A stretch of DNA of 64,000 nucleotides from Mixophyes australis (Eukaryota > Chordata > Amphibia > Anura > Limnodynastidae): positions 165,862,369 to 165,926,368 of the forward strand of contig JAVHZZ010000004.1 of NCBI GenBank assembly GCA_036250195.1, in the 5' to 3' direction. The position numbers and the translations under genes were made by a program. Under the pieces are notes generated by a model. The model searched no databases. It saw only the letters and a program-made list of their open reading frames with translations, and was not told the origin of the DNA. Positions 42,955-54,656 of the stretch are shown here, one piece after another (position 1 is the stretch's first letter; each line of letters starts with the position of its first letter).

Positions 42955-44808
42955 CAAGATAGTGCCAAATTCATTTCTACGTTCCGAAGTGTGTTCGAAG
43001 AACCAGGTCGTGTTATTTCCGCTGCATCCAGCATTCTCCGTCTTCGCCAAGGATCTCGCACTGTGGCTCAGTACATCATTCGATTTCGGATATTAGCCTC
43101 TGAACTTCAGTGGAACGCTGAGGCACTGATCACCGCCTTCTGGCAGGGGCTTTCCGATAAAATTAAAAACGCACTGACCTCACAAGAAGTACCCTCCTCT
43201 TTGGATGATTTGATCTCTCTTTGCCATCGTGTAGACATGAGGTTTCGTGAAAGAGAATCTGAGAAAACAACTTCAGTTAAAGCACCTCTTCTCTCAAATC
43301 CTCAATTTCACCCAGCTTCATCTCCGGTGATACCCATGGAGATAGGTCGCTCCAAATTAACTTTAGAGGAGAGGGACCGAAGAATAAAGAATAGACTTTG
43401 TAGCTATTGTGCTGATTCTACGCATATGCTCAATTCTTGTCCCAGGAAATGCCGGGCTCTAACCAATACTGGGGAGATAAGGTTAGGGTTCCTGGAGTCC
43501 TCTCCATCTTCTACGAAATTAAAAGTCTGCGCTTTTGATGTTACGATTTCCTTTGCTACCAAATCCTTTGAGTCTCAAGCACTGATTGATTCTGGAGCAG
43601 CAGGAAATTTCATTTCTAAATCTCTAGTGAATCAATGGTCCCTACCAGTGATTACTTTGAAAACACCGATTACTGTGACTGCTATAGATGGATCACGTCT
43701 CATCAATGGTCTCATCACCCAGAGTACGTCTCCAGTAACGCTTCAGATTGGTGTGCTACACCATGAAGAGATTTCGTTTTTAATTCTTCCTGTTACGACA
43801 AGCCCGATTGTCTTAGGCCTTCCATGGCTTCAATGTCATTCTCCCCAGATTGACTGGCGCACTTCTCAAGTTACGTCTTGGGGAGCTGAATGTCACCATC
43901 GTTGTCTCTCTCAAGTGGTTTCATTCAAAGGACAGCATTCGTCTATTCCACCAGGTCCTCCTCCACAGGATCCTTCATCTACGGATCTGTGCGATAAGGT
44001 TCAGTCTGAACGCCTTCCTCCTCATCGGGCGTTCGTGACGTCATCGGACGTTGAAGATGGATCTCAGGAGTCATCTTCAAAAAGTCAAGTGCTGGTGGTT
44101 CACGGTCACCATCCGTCTTTTCCGGAATTTCCTGCCCTCCCTCCCACCCAAGTTCCTGCTGTAGAGACTGTTTGTCAGACCTTCAAAAATATTTGGTCTC
44201 AGGTCAAAACCTGTTTAAAGAAGACATCTGCCAAATATAAGTCTTTCGCAGATAAGAAGAGGCGGGCTATTCCACCACTGAAAATTGGAGATCGTGTCTG
44301 GTTATCTACCAAAAATATTCGTTTGAAGGTCCCATCTATGAAATTCGCTCCTCGTTTTATTGGTCCATATAGGATCATTCAAGTGATAAATCCAGTTTGT
44401 TTCAAACTTCTACTTCCTAAGAACCTTCGTATTTCCAATGCCTTCCATGTGTCCTTGCTCAAACCTCTCATCATCAACCGTTTCTCGGCTCCTTCTTCAG
44501 CACCTCAGCCAGTTCAAGTTCATCAGGAGGAAGATTTCGAGATTACTCATGTTTTGGACGCAAAAATTTCGCGAGGAGTTCTTCGTTTCCTCGTTCATCG
44601 GAAGGGCTTTGGTCCTGAGGAGCGTTCATGGATCAAAGCTGAAGATCTCAACGCTCCAGCTCTTCTTAAGAAGTTTTATTCCAAAAATCCGGACAAGCCC
44701 GGTTCCAGGTGTTCTGTGCCCACCTTTAAAAGGGGGGGTACTGTCACTCACCAGACTGTGAGTGCTTCTTCCCGTATGTTTAGGAACCGTGGCCGTCCAC
44801 CATCCTGA
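42955..44808 (+). CDS. Fused gag-protease-chromodomain frame, RT and most of integrase deleted
   Basis: An open frame of 617 codons after the gag nonsense codon, 605 from the methionine at 42991. Counting from that methionine: zinc knuckle C137, C140, H145, C150; protease motif DSG at 200-202; first deletion junction near 346, after the conserved PPHR; an island of about ten residues from the RNase H-integrase linker; second junction near 356; then the integrase C-terminal region and a chromodomain at about 514-560. Gag and pol share one frame because an 8-nt deletion removed the frameshift heptamer at about 43450. Copy 1 HWKG reads HRKG here, so a conserved chromodomain tryptophan is lost. 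Both deletions kept the frame. No polymerase or integrase activity is possible. Confidence 0.9.
   Translation, partial: QDSAKFISTFRSVFEEPGRVISAASSILRLRQGSRTVAQYIIRFRILASELQWNAEALITAFWQGLSDKIKNALTSQEVPSSLDDLISLCHRVDMRFRERESEKTTSVKAPLLSNPQFHPASSPVIPMEIGRSKLTLEERDRRIKNRLCSYCADSTHMLNSCPRKCRALTNTGEIRLGFLESSPSSTKLKVCAFDVTISFATKSFESQALIDSGAAGNFISKSLVNQWSLPVITLKTPITVTAIDGSRLINGLITQSTSPVTLQIGVLHHEEISFLILPVTTSPIVLGLPWLQCHSPQIDWRTSQVTSWGAECHHRCLSQVVSFKGQHSSIPPGPPPQDPSSTDLCDKVQSERLPPHRAFVTSSDVEDGSQESSSKSQVLVVHGHHPSFPEFPALPPTQVPAVETVCQTFKNIWSQVKTCLKKTSAKYKSFADKKRRAIPPLKIGDRVWLSTKNIRLKVPSMKFAPRFIGPYRIIQVINPVCFKLLLPKNLRISNAFHVSLLKPLIINRFSAPSSAPQPVQVHQEEDFEITHVLDAKISRGVLRFLVHRKGFGPEERSWIKAEDLNAPALLKKFYSKNPDKPGSRCSVPTFKRGGTVTHQTVSASSRMFRNRGRPPS
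44727..44741 (+). promoter_or_regulatory. Polypurine tract, family A copy 2
   Basis: AAAAGGGGGGGTAC directly before the 3' LTR, within the coding frame. Confidence 0.85.
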
Positions 44809-46584
44809 GGGTCTGCGCATGCGCAGCCCTTTCAAAACCTTCAGTATCTGTTCCTTTAACTTAATTGGCTGATCAGGCAACACTCCCTATATTAAGCACC
44901 TGTGGTCAATACCACGTGGCCTGATCTTGGAGTCTCATTCCCCATGAGCCTCTGAAGGTGTTCCTGTGTTTCCTCGTGTATTCAGCGCTGCTGATTCCTG
45001 TGGTTTCCAGACCACTTCTACTCCTGTGGTTTCCAGACCACTTCAACCCTCCTGTGTTTCATCGTGACTGTTAGCTGATTCCTATCCGCTGCCTCCGTGC
45101 ACTACAGTCTTCCAACCACTTCAACTCTGCTGTGTTTCATCGTGACTGTTAGCTGATTCCTATCCGCTGCCTCCGTGCACTACAGTCTTCCAACCACTTC
45201 AACTCTGCTGTGTTTCATCGTGACTGTTAGCTGATTCCTATCCGCTGCCTCCGTGCACTTCAGTCTTCAATCTACTTCAACTCTCATGTGTTTCATCGTG
45301 ACTGTTTGGCTGATTCCTATCCGCTGCCTCCGTGCGCTTCAGTCTTCAGCTCATCTCATCTCTCCCGTGTTTCCTCGAGACTGCTACAACTGATTCCTAT
45401 CCGCTGCTCTCCGTGCTCAACAGTTCCAGCTCAGCTCTGCTCTCCCGTGTTTCATCGTGGCTGCACCTGCTGGTTGCTATCCGCTACCTCCGTGTACCTG
45501 CAGAGTCCTGCTGGCTGCTACTCCTCAGTTCTACTCGTGTCTACAACAGCTGATCCGCTCTCCGTGCTTCTCAGTGTTCCTGCTGGTCTCTACTCGCCAG
45601 TCTGCATCGGATCTGCGCCTCACTGCTTTCATCTAGTCTAGACCATCGCTACTCTTCAGGGTCCTCCAGGAGTCCAGTTCTACATACTACTGCTTCCTGA
45701 GTATTTGTTCCCCTGCTGGTCTACCTACCTGTGCGCTGCACCTACTTGATTACCGCTTCACCCTCCAGGGACTTCGCATCCTGCCGGCCTCCAGCCGTTC
45801 AGGTATCTCTGCACTCCTGTCTGACAGCCTGCTCCTGAATCACGGTATGCATACTTCTCATTGACTGTGCTGGTGTATTGCATATCTTGCTGGACTGAGT
45901 TTGTTCTCATCTGGAGTTCACTATCCGCTGAGACTATTGCCATCATTGACTGTGTTATCTTTTGCCCGGATTGTTTCAGTGACTTTCTATTATTGCAGTG
46001 CTGTTCAGTCATTACTATATTGTGCATGTTATTGTGGATCAAGTTCAAGGTGCCCGTGTATCCTCTGTATTGCAGTCTCTCCCCGTGCTCCTCCTCACAT
46101 ATATATTCAGTGGTACAACTTGCTAGAGGCAGACCACTGATCCCTGTTTCCTGTGTCACCTGTTCCAGTATCCTCTCACATAGCAGTGGTACAACTTGCT
46201 AACGCAGACCACTGACTCCCCGGATACCTCCACTTGGATTCCATTCCTTCACACAGACAGCGGTACAACTTGCTATCCGCAGACCGCTGACTCTCATCAC
46301 CTCCTCGTTTCTGTTGGACATTCCTCCTCACTATAGCAGTGGTACAACTTGCTACCGCAGACCACTGACTACCCTCACGTGTCCTTTGTCCATACAGTTC
46401 CTCGTGTATTACTACATCTATATTACCAGTGCTGCTAGTCATAGACTTTCCTGAGCATCTCTATCATCTGCTATCTCCTGTTCCGTGATCACCCTGCTAC
46501 CAGAGTACCATATTACCATCTATACTGCTCTGGTAAGCCTATCACCTGGTGATCCCTGGGTAAAGACTCCTAGTGCCCGTGACA
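44742..46584 (+). repeat. Family A copy 2, 3' LTR
   Basis: The same length as the 5' LTR. Its hairpin array (46108-46367) has all four stems perfect, including the C-G variant in hairpin 3. Confidence 0.96.
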
Positions 46585-48072
46585 AAGCCAATATTATGCC
46601 ACTTGATTTCTTCACCTTCTGATGAAACTGTCTGATGACAGAGAAACGCGTCAAGGAATTTTCAATAGTTTTAAATTTTGTGCCGTTTCTACCCTGGTGG
46701 TTTTAATCCATCTTACTCTAGACCCCTGTGGATACTGAGACTGCTGCACTGTGGAGTATTATATGAGAAAAATATCTAAACCGAATGGTGATCTGAGGGA
46801 TGAGACTGTGTTTTACCTGATAATTTTGTGCTATAATAGCTAAATATCCTGGAGGGACCGTTTACAGTTCCTCATGATTTCCTTTACCTACCACAAAAGT
46901 ATTCTCTGGTTTGTTCTCCTAAAAACTTAAAACACTGTTGCAGCATTTCAAATTGTGTGTCGAATATATTGCAAAGAACCAGCTTTCAAATTTTATATGG
47001 TGGATTGATACTTATTGGCATTATTGTATTTCTTAATTAAATCTAAACAATTTTTATACATATTTACACTGGTTTCTGTACATTTGATTCATGCAATTGT
47101 ATGTTCCACTTTGCGCAGCCATATTAAACGCTATTAGATCCAAAATAAGAACTGCAGCTAATATCCATATTTAAGTTTTTGTAGCTAGATTGTCCAAATA
47201 GGAAATATACTTTTATATTATAAACATATTCCCCTTCTCCAGTGGAAGAGAACACTATTTAAACCATACACTTTAATTCTATTAGTTTATTATTTTAATC
47301 TAACAAATGTGGTGATAAAGGATGGATCGTTTAACCATTTTTATATTTCTGAAATAATGAAACATAAAATATAAAATCTTTAATTACAGCCTTTCTCTTC
47401 TTATTGTAGGGATATTTAAGGACATGTATAACAAATCTATCATGATAAGTTATATCATTATTAATGTCCAAGTTGTTAAGATTACTGGTACAAAACCTCC
47501 ATAATTTTAGTACTATTATTTTTACACATTTCTCCATGAATAATCCTTTCCATATATGTTTTTTTTAAACTGCGGTTCAGACATGAAAATAAATATTTGC
47601 TGGTTCTTTTCCAGTGATCATCTGTCTGTGTTCTCTGACCATTCCACCTACTATCTTCTAAATTTTACTTCAGCAGTTCTGTAGTGTGTTAAGAACAGCC
47701 ACAATTAAATAGAAAGAAGAGGTTGGTACAGTAATGAGTAATATACACTATTGTAAAGAAGGTTTTTGCAAACACATTATTATTGGAATTCTGAAAGTGT
47801 ATTTATTGGAATTCTAAATGTGTTGTAGATACAATAGTGAAATTTGTTCTCAGTTTTTAATAACACCACATGTGTTGCTGTCTGCAAAGAATATCTTTTT
47901 TTATGCCAAGACGGGATATTCCATATAATACGCCTTCTGTTTGATCATGATACTAATGTGAATACTAATATTACTGCTTTATTTATTGTTATTATTGCTA
48001 CAATAAGGATGTTTTCATGCAAATGCAACTGAGGCAGATCAGCATGGATACACGTATATGCCTGCAGGAACC
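46585..48072. other. No gene seen; AT-rich DNA
   Basis: A stretch near 46600-46690 with AGAAACGCGTCAAGG resembles motifs seen in dispersed vertebrate repeats, but I cannot assign it. Confidence 0.4.
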
Positions 48073-48330
48073 TTAATACTCTATATGCAAGATGCTACTT
48101 CTCTTGGTAAGAGTGTGGAATTTCAGCTTGTATGACACTGGGGTTACTGTAAAGTATATTAGAAGAGCCCAATGGACCTGGTATATCCCACAAGATACTG
48201 GGCAAAGGGCAGAGTATACTTCCAATGCATGCCCTGTCAGACTGTGTCCCAAATATCTTAGCCAATTTGCTTTATCAATTCCATGTGCCACCACCATTGT
48301 TTTGAATATCTGCAGATGTATTTCATGTTG
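48073..48330 (-). pseudogene. Possible second SCAN-like gag remnant
   Basis: A minus-strand frame reads NWLRYLGHSLTGHALEVYSA, then a stretch ending VTPVSYKLKF. The W-L-L-G-A-Y spacing matches gag of Gmr1-like elements and the SCAN fold, as in the element at 36392. No other part of such an element was recognised nearby. Probably an old fragment. Confidence 0.4.
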
Positions 48331-48340
48331 GCTTCTTTGA

Positions 48341-49539
48341 AGATGTACACATCTCTATAGCCCATTCATGGTCCAGCTCTCTCCTTATAGCTGATTTGGT
48401 TGATGTAGTGTGTCAGAGGTGGAAGCCACAAAGACATGTTAGGCCCAGATTTCAAGGTGGAAGCCTTCTTGCTTTCTGCATTCATATCAAGGGTCAACTG
48501 AAACTCCTATAGAGTAGAGGTGGGATCATTGGAGCTACTGCTTCTGGAGAACCCCAGCTTGGACGCATATTGACTCATTCCTGGCATGTCCAACATGTGC
48601 AACTTTATCAAAATGAAGCTATGTTCACACTTTTACCCAGAGCACTGTACCACACATATTCTTCCTCGTACAAGGTAGGTAGGGGCCAAGCCTGATGTCT
48701 TCCCATTTTGGCAAGCTCACAAAGTCTACAAAGGCTTGATCTCCAGTGATCCAAGTGGTTATCCACAACCAGTATGTGAGCCGTAGCCCATAGGGAGTAA
48801 TGTCCCAAGCTGAAGCCTTATTTTGGTGGGTAATACCTCTTTTTATTCCTGGCTTAATTGCCACAGTGGTGCAACTTCACTAGGCAGTCACTAGAGAGCT
48901 CTCAATAATTAGATTGGTACCTGCTTAGCTGAGGGGCTTTCATCTAGCTATCCCCTGTGGGGTGGGGGGAAGACCATATTGCAAGAAACTTGGTACGTGA
49001 GGATGAGACTAGAATGTATGGGAGGTAGAGGCAAGTTTAGGATAAGAAGGGGAAGTGTAGAGGGAGGGGAACTTATTTACTGTAGAGGGGGATATAGCTC
49101 ATTCAGCTGAATAGAGAGGGTAAACAAGGTAAAGAAAGTTGTGGGACAGGGAGGAAATATGTTTATTAATGAACAGTATTAAGGAAATTAAGAATAAGGT
49201 AAGCAAAAATAGAGCAGGTTAGTGTGCAGCAATAATAAAAATGAAAATAAAGGGACAGACAAGAGCTATTCATAATAGAGTGAAAATACAGCCTATCATA
49301 TGTTAATTGGAGGGCATTGAGTAGATGAAAAGTGAAGCTTGACAGTGCTTGAGCTGAGCATGGTAGAATAAAAATCACTAGGTGTCAAATAATAATTGCA
49401 ATGAGCAATGAAGCAGAGCACAGCTAAAACTATGCATGTAGGAATAAAAAAATGGTTTGAAAAAATTATTGGAGAGGGCGAAAAGTATGCTGGAGAGAGA
49501 AGAATTGAAAAGAAGGAGATGGAAGAAATAAAGTAGATT
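48341..49539. other. No gene recognised
   Basis: Possibly the 5' continuation of the gag fragment up to about 48870 on the minus strand, but nothing in it is recognisable. The rest is unassigned. Confidence 0.35.
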
Positions 49540-49795
49540 GAGAAAGTATACATGATGGTCTGAAGTACTACTGTGGGTGCAGGAGGTACAGCTGCTATGG
49601 GGACCAGAGAGTATGTGGAGAGTTGATACAGATTAAATAGAAGTGGATGGGAGAAAAAAAATAAATTGAGCAAGTACATGATGGTCTGAAGTAAGCAGTA
49701 GGGGAACTGCTGTGGGTGCAGGAGGTACGACTGCTACGGGGCCCAGAGAGTGTGTGGAGAGTTGATGCAGATAGTATAAGGCAGTGGAGGAGGTG
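49540..49795. repeat. About 125-bp tandem duplication
   Basis: A segment with CATGATGGTCTGAAGTA, ACTGTGGGTGCAGGAGGTAC and GTGTGGAGAGTTGAT(G/A)CAGAT occurs twice in direct order, with a few indels. Confidence 0.85.
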
Positions 49796-50227
49796 TAGTT
49801 TGTTCTTTGAAAGTCTCTTCTAATCAGCTGCAAATTGTTGATCAAACTCCCATCCAAAGCTAAGTCAAACTGCAGTTTGTTCTCAGATGTCATACTTCAG
49901 ATGGATGGCAGGCCAGATTATCTATATTCTTAAATAGGGTGTCACCTTGAACAGCTGTTACAGAGTTCAAGGAGGGGATATACAATTAATGTATTGAGCT
50001 AACAAACATAGGGGATGTTTAAAAAGAAATGAGATTACCATTGCCTAATGTTGGAGTATGTGTACACGATATACTATAGAAGTGGATATCTATAAAATGC
50101 ACATGCTATACTAAAAAATAAGAAAAAGTGTTAAAAAAAATACAAATGAAAGTGAAAATTAATAATAATAATAAATAATACAGAAAAACATAGGAGAGAT
50201 TATTGAAAAGCACTACTTGTAAACATT

Positions 50228-51060
50228 GTCAAGAGTTTGCAGCTTGCCTCCTCTCCTGTACGGGTGCCACGATGTTCCTGGCCGGGCACCATCTTGCCGG
50301 CGGTTCTGCGCATGCGCAGACCCAGCATTTTGAAAACTACTTTTATTTATTCTACTGGCTAATTGCCTTACTTACTCTATCTATTTAAAGCACCTGCTGC
50401 ATTGCTTAGGTATCAGATCGCCAGATCTCCCTACCTTTGCCTCCCTGCACTTATCCCGCTTGGATTGCTTTCTTGGCCGAACTTCTGCACTCTTCTGTAT
50501 TTTTCACCATCAGCTGTGTAGTTCCGTGAGTTTTGTCCTACTTACCATCCAAGACTCCGGTACCTGCTTCCTACAGCCCATCACACCTAGAAGTGATCTT
50601 GCTTCCCACCTCTCCAGGACTTCATGCAACTTCTCTCTGCAGACCCTCGTGTCGTTGTCCATTTCAGACTTTCTGTACTGAAATACCTTGATTCTTGCAT
50701 TTCTATCTCCTGCAGGACATTACACCATTGGTGGATCTTGTCCCGTGACTTCCTAGTTCCTTAGGTCCTCAGTGCTTTCCCTACCTGCAGATCCTATCAC
50801 CCCCATGTGTTCCTGATTTCATCCTTCAGCGCACCAGGCTTCCTGGCCTCTCCGCGACTGCTGATTCTTGCACCACCAAGGGATCCTGCTCTAGTGGTTC
50901 CTAACTCTCCAGGACCTCAGTGCTTCATCCATCCACAGACCACCGCATTATGGTGTTTTCCAGAGTCTACTTACCGGTATCCCTGGTCACCTGGATTCCC
51001 TTCTTCAACAGATTGCTTCTCCTTCAAGTGCCCAGTTCCAGGCCCTCAAAGTGGGAAGAA
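50228..51060 (+). repeat. Probable chromovirus LTR fragment
   Basis: It contains the palindrome CTGCGCATGCGCAGACC (near 50305), then a TATA-like CTATTTAAAG (near 50380) and a C/T-rich stretch like the R-U5 region of family A. Overall sequence differs from family A and no paired end or duplication was found, so limits are approximate. Confidence 0.5.
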
Positions 51061-51358
51061 AGTGAGAATTAGTCTTGCATCATTTAATATGTTTCAAGTT
51101 ATAAAATATACTGTTAAAAAACATTTAAAATAATTTTCACACTATTATAATCCCTAAAATCTCTGGTTCCCTTGCAAATGCAATTCAAATGGGCATACCA
51201 GCATTTCCAAATTGCCACTTTGACCACTGTGAAAGTCCTTATCCTAGGAATGTTCAGACCAGTAATGGTAGAAGATGCCAAAATTGTTTAATATCAGATT
51301 GCAATTTATTAATTAGTATCTATTAAAATGCATTAATATAACAATAATGCCACATTCC
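51061..51358. other. No gene seen
   Basis: Unassigned AT-rich DNA. Confidence 0.4.
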
Positions 51359-52267
51359 AATTATTATTATCATTATTATTATCCTTTATTTGTTAGGTGC
51401 CACAAGAGTTCCGCAACGCCGTACAATGCACAAACAATAGACTGTACAGGGTAAAACATTACTGAGCAGTTAACAAAAATACCAACACTTCAGAAGCTCC
51501 AAGCAGGCTAATGCAGAAAAGACAGAGCAGAAGAGTAGGTAAGGACACAAGAGGGAAGAGGGCCCTGCTCAAATGAGATTACATCCTAAGGGAGGGTGAA
51601 CAAAACTGAGGTACAAAAGGGAGCCAGTTGACGTAAAGGGAAAGAAAAGGGGACGGGAGGAGGAAGGGGAGAATGGGTTAGGTGGAAGGTTGGTAGGCTT
51701 TAAGGAACAGGTGGGTTTTTAGTGCCTGTTTGAAGGAGCTTAGAGTGGGAGAGAGACGGATAGAGGTCATTCCAGTGAAGTGGGGCTGCCCAGGAGAAGT
51801 CTTGGATTCTGGAGTGGGAAGAGGTAATCACAGTGGAGGAGATGCGACGGTCATTGGCCGAGTGCAGGGAGCGGGCAGGAGTGTGAATGGAGAGGAGGTT
51901 GGAGATGTAGGGGGCAGTAGACTGGGAGAGTGCCTTGTATGTGGTGGTCAGGAGTTTGAAGATGATTCTGAAGGGGATAGGGAGCCAGTGTAGGGCAAGG
52001 CAGAGAGGGGATGCGGAGGAGAAGCGCCGAGAGAGGAAGAGGAGACTGGCAGCCACGTTCAGAATAGAGCGGAGGGGGGGCGAGGTGGGAGAGGGGGAGG
52101 CCAGTGAGGAGGAGGTTGCAGTAGTCGAGGCGGGAGATTATGAGTGCGTGGATGATAGTTTGAAGTTGAAAGCGACAGGCTTGGGCAAGGGATTGAATGT
52201 GGGGGGTAAAGGAGAGAGAGGAGTCGAAGGTAACGCCCAGGCAGCGAAGTTGGGTGACTGCAGTTAA
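51359..52267 (-). repeat. LINE (L2/CR1-like) 3' part with RT C-terminal coding remnant
   Basis: On the minus strand, frames carry [58 protein letters not shown] and [14 protein letters not shown] pieces, in two frames. These are typical of the region downstream of RT in L2/CR1-type LINEs. The element ends in the same 3' block as 830-962, followed by an ATA-type microsatellite (51359-51390). 5'-truncated, as most LINE copies are, and not coding for a full protein. Confidence 0.88.
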
Positions 52268-53303
52268 CACCAAACATAAAAACACTGCAATATTTTATGA
52301 GCAATCCATACCTTACAATTTTTGTAAGGATTGCTTGAATTAAACTTGCATGCAAGACATATGTTTTACATTTCAATGACTTACATTTAAGTAGTTTTTT
52401 CCTATTTAAATTAATAAAAATGCATATTGTAGTGTGTGTACATAATATTAAGGTGATATGAAGAGTCCAGCAAGATTGAAATAATATATTGTAAACTTAA
52501 TTGGAAACTAGAGATTTAATGGGAGCAACAGGATCACTAATGGAACAAACACAAAGATTTAACATTATTTAAAAACTTCCAAGACAGTGCTATTTAACTT
52601 TCAGTCATTTGTGATTACACTATAAACAAAATGAAATTATCTATCCATATATCTAGTTGTCTTTTGTTTTCATATCTAAGTTTTGTATTTTTCTTTTTAC
52701 TATTATTCTTCAGCTCCTGGGTGTCTCGTGTTTCCTGTCTAAAACAGTGGTTCTGACTTTCATTATGAGTAGGGTCGAGCAATTAAACCTAATCCTTCTT
52801 ATCCAAATAATGAAGCTATAGGTGAATCAATTTATTTCTTCCTGTTAAGTGAAGCAGACAGGATATGTATTTAGTAATAATAATGCTTTGAAATTGCCTC
52901 AGCTTTTCTGGTTCATTTCATAAATTAATAGGATTATTTTCTTTAACAGAGGGGGCATAATTATGCTTTTGACTCTACCTGTTTGGAGTTGGTTGACTGA
53001 GCTCATCAGGAAGCCTCATACTGAGTTATCCAAATCATTAAATACAATCCTAATTACTGTCATTTGCAAAAAAAGAAATAAATATCTAAATGTTGGCTAC
53101 AGAAACTATATAATGATGCAATGCAAATACATCCCAAATGTATTAATCTTCAAATACCCAGTCATTGGACTTCACAGCCCTAACTCATATAACTAAACTA
53201 TCTTCTTTAAAATGGCAACTGTTATTAATTATTGTGGGGTATGCAATAGTGATGACAAAATTTCCAACAAAAGTGAGTGCGACAAAAGAATTCCGATTGA
53301 ACT
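52268..53303. other. No gene seen
   Basis: Unassigned AT-rich DNA. Confidence 0.4.
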
Positions 53304-53536
53304 AATGTAGACACATAGGAAAGAGCAAGTTTCTGAAAAAGTGAAACAGAACATTTCTGGTTCTTTTATGTTGACATTATAGAGGCGGCAGGTCCTCGCA
53401 TTGCCCCCTTAATACTCGCATTTAAAGTCCCGTCAATGTGATTGTCGGCATGTTTTCCAGTCTGTGTTCAAAGCAAGTTTGCCGAAAATGATTTCACTTT
53501 TTCAGTAAGTCGCTATTTCCTGTGTCTAAATTACTG
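53304..53536. mobile_element. Palindromic MITE
   Basis: Left end TAGACACATAGGAAAGAGCA through TTTCTGAAAAAGTGAAA is mirrored at the right end by TTTCACTTTTTCAGTAAGTC through TTTCCTGTGTCTA. The arms are about 40 bases with a few mismatches. No coding content. Target duplication not resolved. Confidence 0.7.
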
Positions 53537-54075
53537 CAATGGGAATTTTTTAGCTAGAAATGTGGTCATCGCACTAATGACTCATTTGTGAACTGATTCT
53601 GTTGTGGTCAGTAACAGAAGTGGATATATAGTTTGATAGTTTTACAATTAAAGCAGTAGGAGCAGTGGCGATATGGCACACCACCATATACCAACCCACT
53701 TTTTTTTGATAACTATATCTCATGACCAATCATCTGCCACCTTCTCCAATTGGGAATGTTTCAGACATATCCTGGGCTGACCTCTCTTAAATACAGTAAT
53801 TGGTTGTTAATGCAAGAGGTGTATAAAGCTCTTTTAAGGGAAAACCAAGCAACAGCAGGTGTTCAGTTTAATTAATCTAGTCAGCCTGAGCTTGGAAGAA
53901 ATGACTGTACTTAGTATGAGACATAGTGTGGCTCCTTCAGTTAAAAACAACAAGCAATAATCATATATATATATATGTATATTTATATATATATACACAC
54001 ATGCTTCTAAAAGTATCAGTTATATCTTGTAAGGACATTCTTAAACAAAATGTAATTGATAATTCCAGTACAGCC
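53537..54075. other. No gene seen
   Basis: Unassigned, with a TA-rich microsatellite at about 53960-53998. Confidence 0.4.
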
Positions 54076-54656
54076 TGTCACAAAGGGTGTGGATTGCACA
54101 GTCCTTGAAGAGAAAAGTTAGGTATTCATCTGACAGTCTGCAGAGCAAGGCTACGGACTGGGTTACACATTTATATAGAAGTACACCTAGTTTAAAGAAA
54201 TACAGGTGGCGGACATATGTGTGACAAAGTAAAAGTATACAGTGTGATATAACTTACATAATTTACATAATTGGAGGTGGTTTGGATGTATTTTTCCACA
54301 GCTAACAGCAGCTGGCAGGGAGTGGCTGCAGTAATATTGATCAAACAGAGCACCTGAGGAGACCTCCTCTATAATGTCCAGGTGGGAGTGACACCTGTAC
54401 ATCAAGCCTGGGGTGGGAGTGTAAAGTATTTAAACTTGTAGTTAAACCTGTATTGTTGTGTTGTGTGCATGACCAATGCCGACCTACTTGGCCGGTGACT
54501 AGGAAGGAGGTCTATATCTAGCAAGAGATATGGTCACCTGGTATCATTCTGATAAGAGTGTACTGTGTATGGTTGCTGATGTGTACAATAAAAGAACCAT
54601 TATTCAAGAGAGAAGGCAATAAATCTGTCATCTGCGGTTATGTCTGTCAGTGTCAC
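54076..54656 (+). repeat. LTR-like segment
   Basis: It starts TGTCACAAAGG and ends CAGTGTCACA. Inside are a TATA-like GTATTTAAAC (near 54426) and AATAAAAGAACC (near 54588). The flanking five bases do not match, so the identification as a solo LTR rests on layout only. Confidence 0.3.

Larger units (their letters stand above)
40682..46584 (+). mobile_element. Family A copy 2: young, internally deleted chromovirus
   Basis: A 5903-bp element flanked by AAGCC duplications (40677-40681 and 46585-46589). Both LTRs are 1843 bp and differ at about nine positions by eye. The interior is only 2217 bp against 4255 bp in copy 1. Two deletions remove RT, RNase H and the zinc-binding and catalytic parts of integrase, leaving gag, protease, the integrase C-terminus and chromodomain. 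Primer site, polypurine tract and LTR promoter are intact, so all signals acting in cis for mobilisation remain. Confidence 0.97.

Noticed and set aside
54076..54656. Solo LTR with known family
   Set aside because: Promoter and poly(A)-like motifs are present, but no flanking duplication and no related sequence elsewhere in the window. Kept only as a low-confidence repeat.
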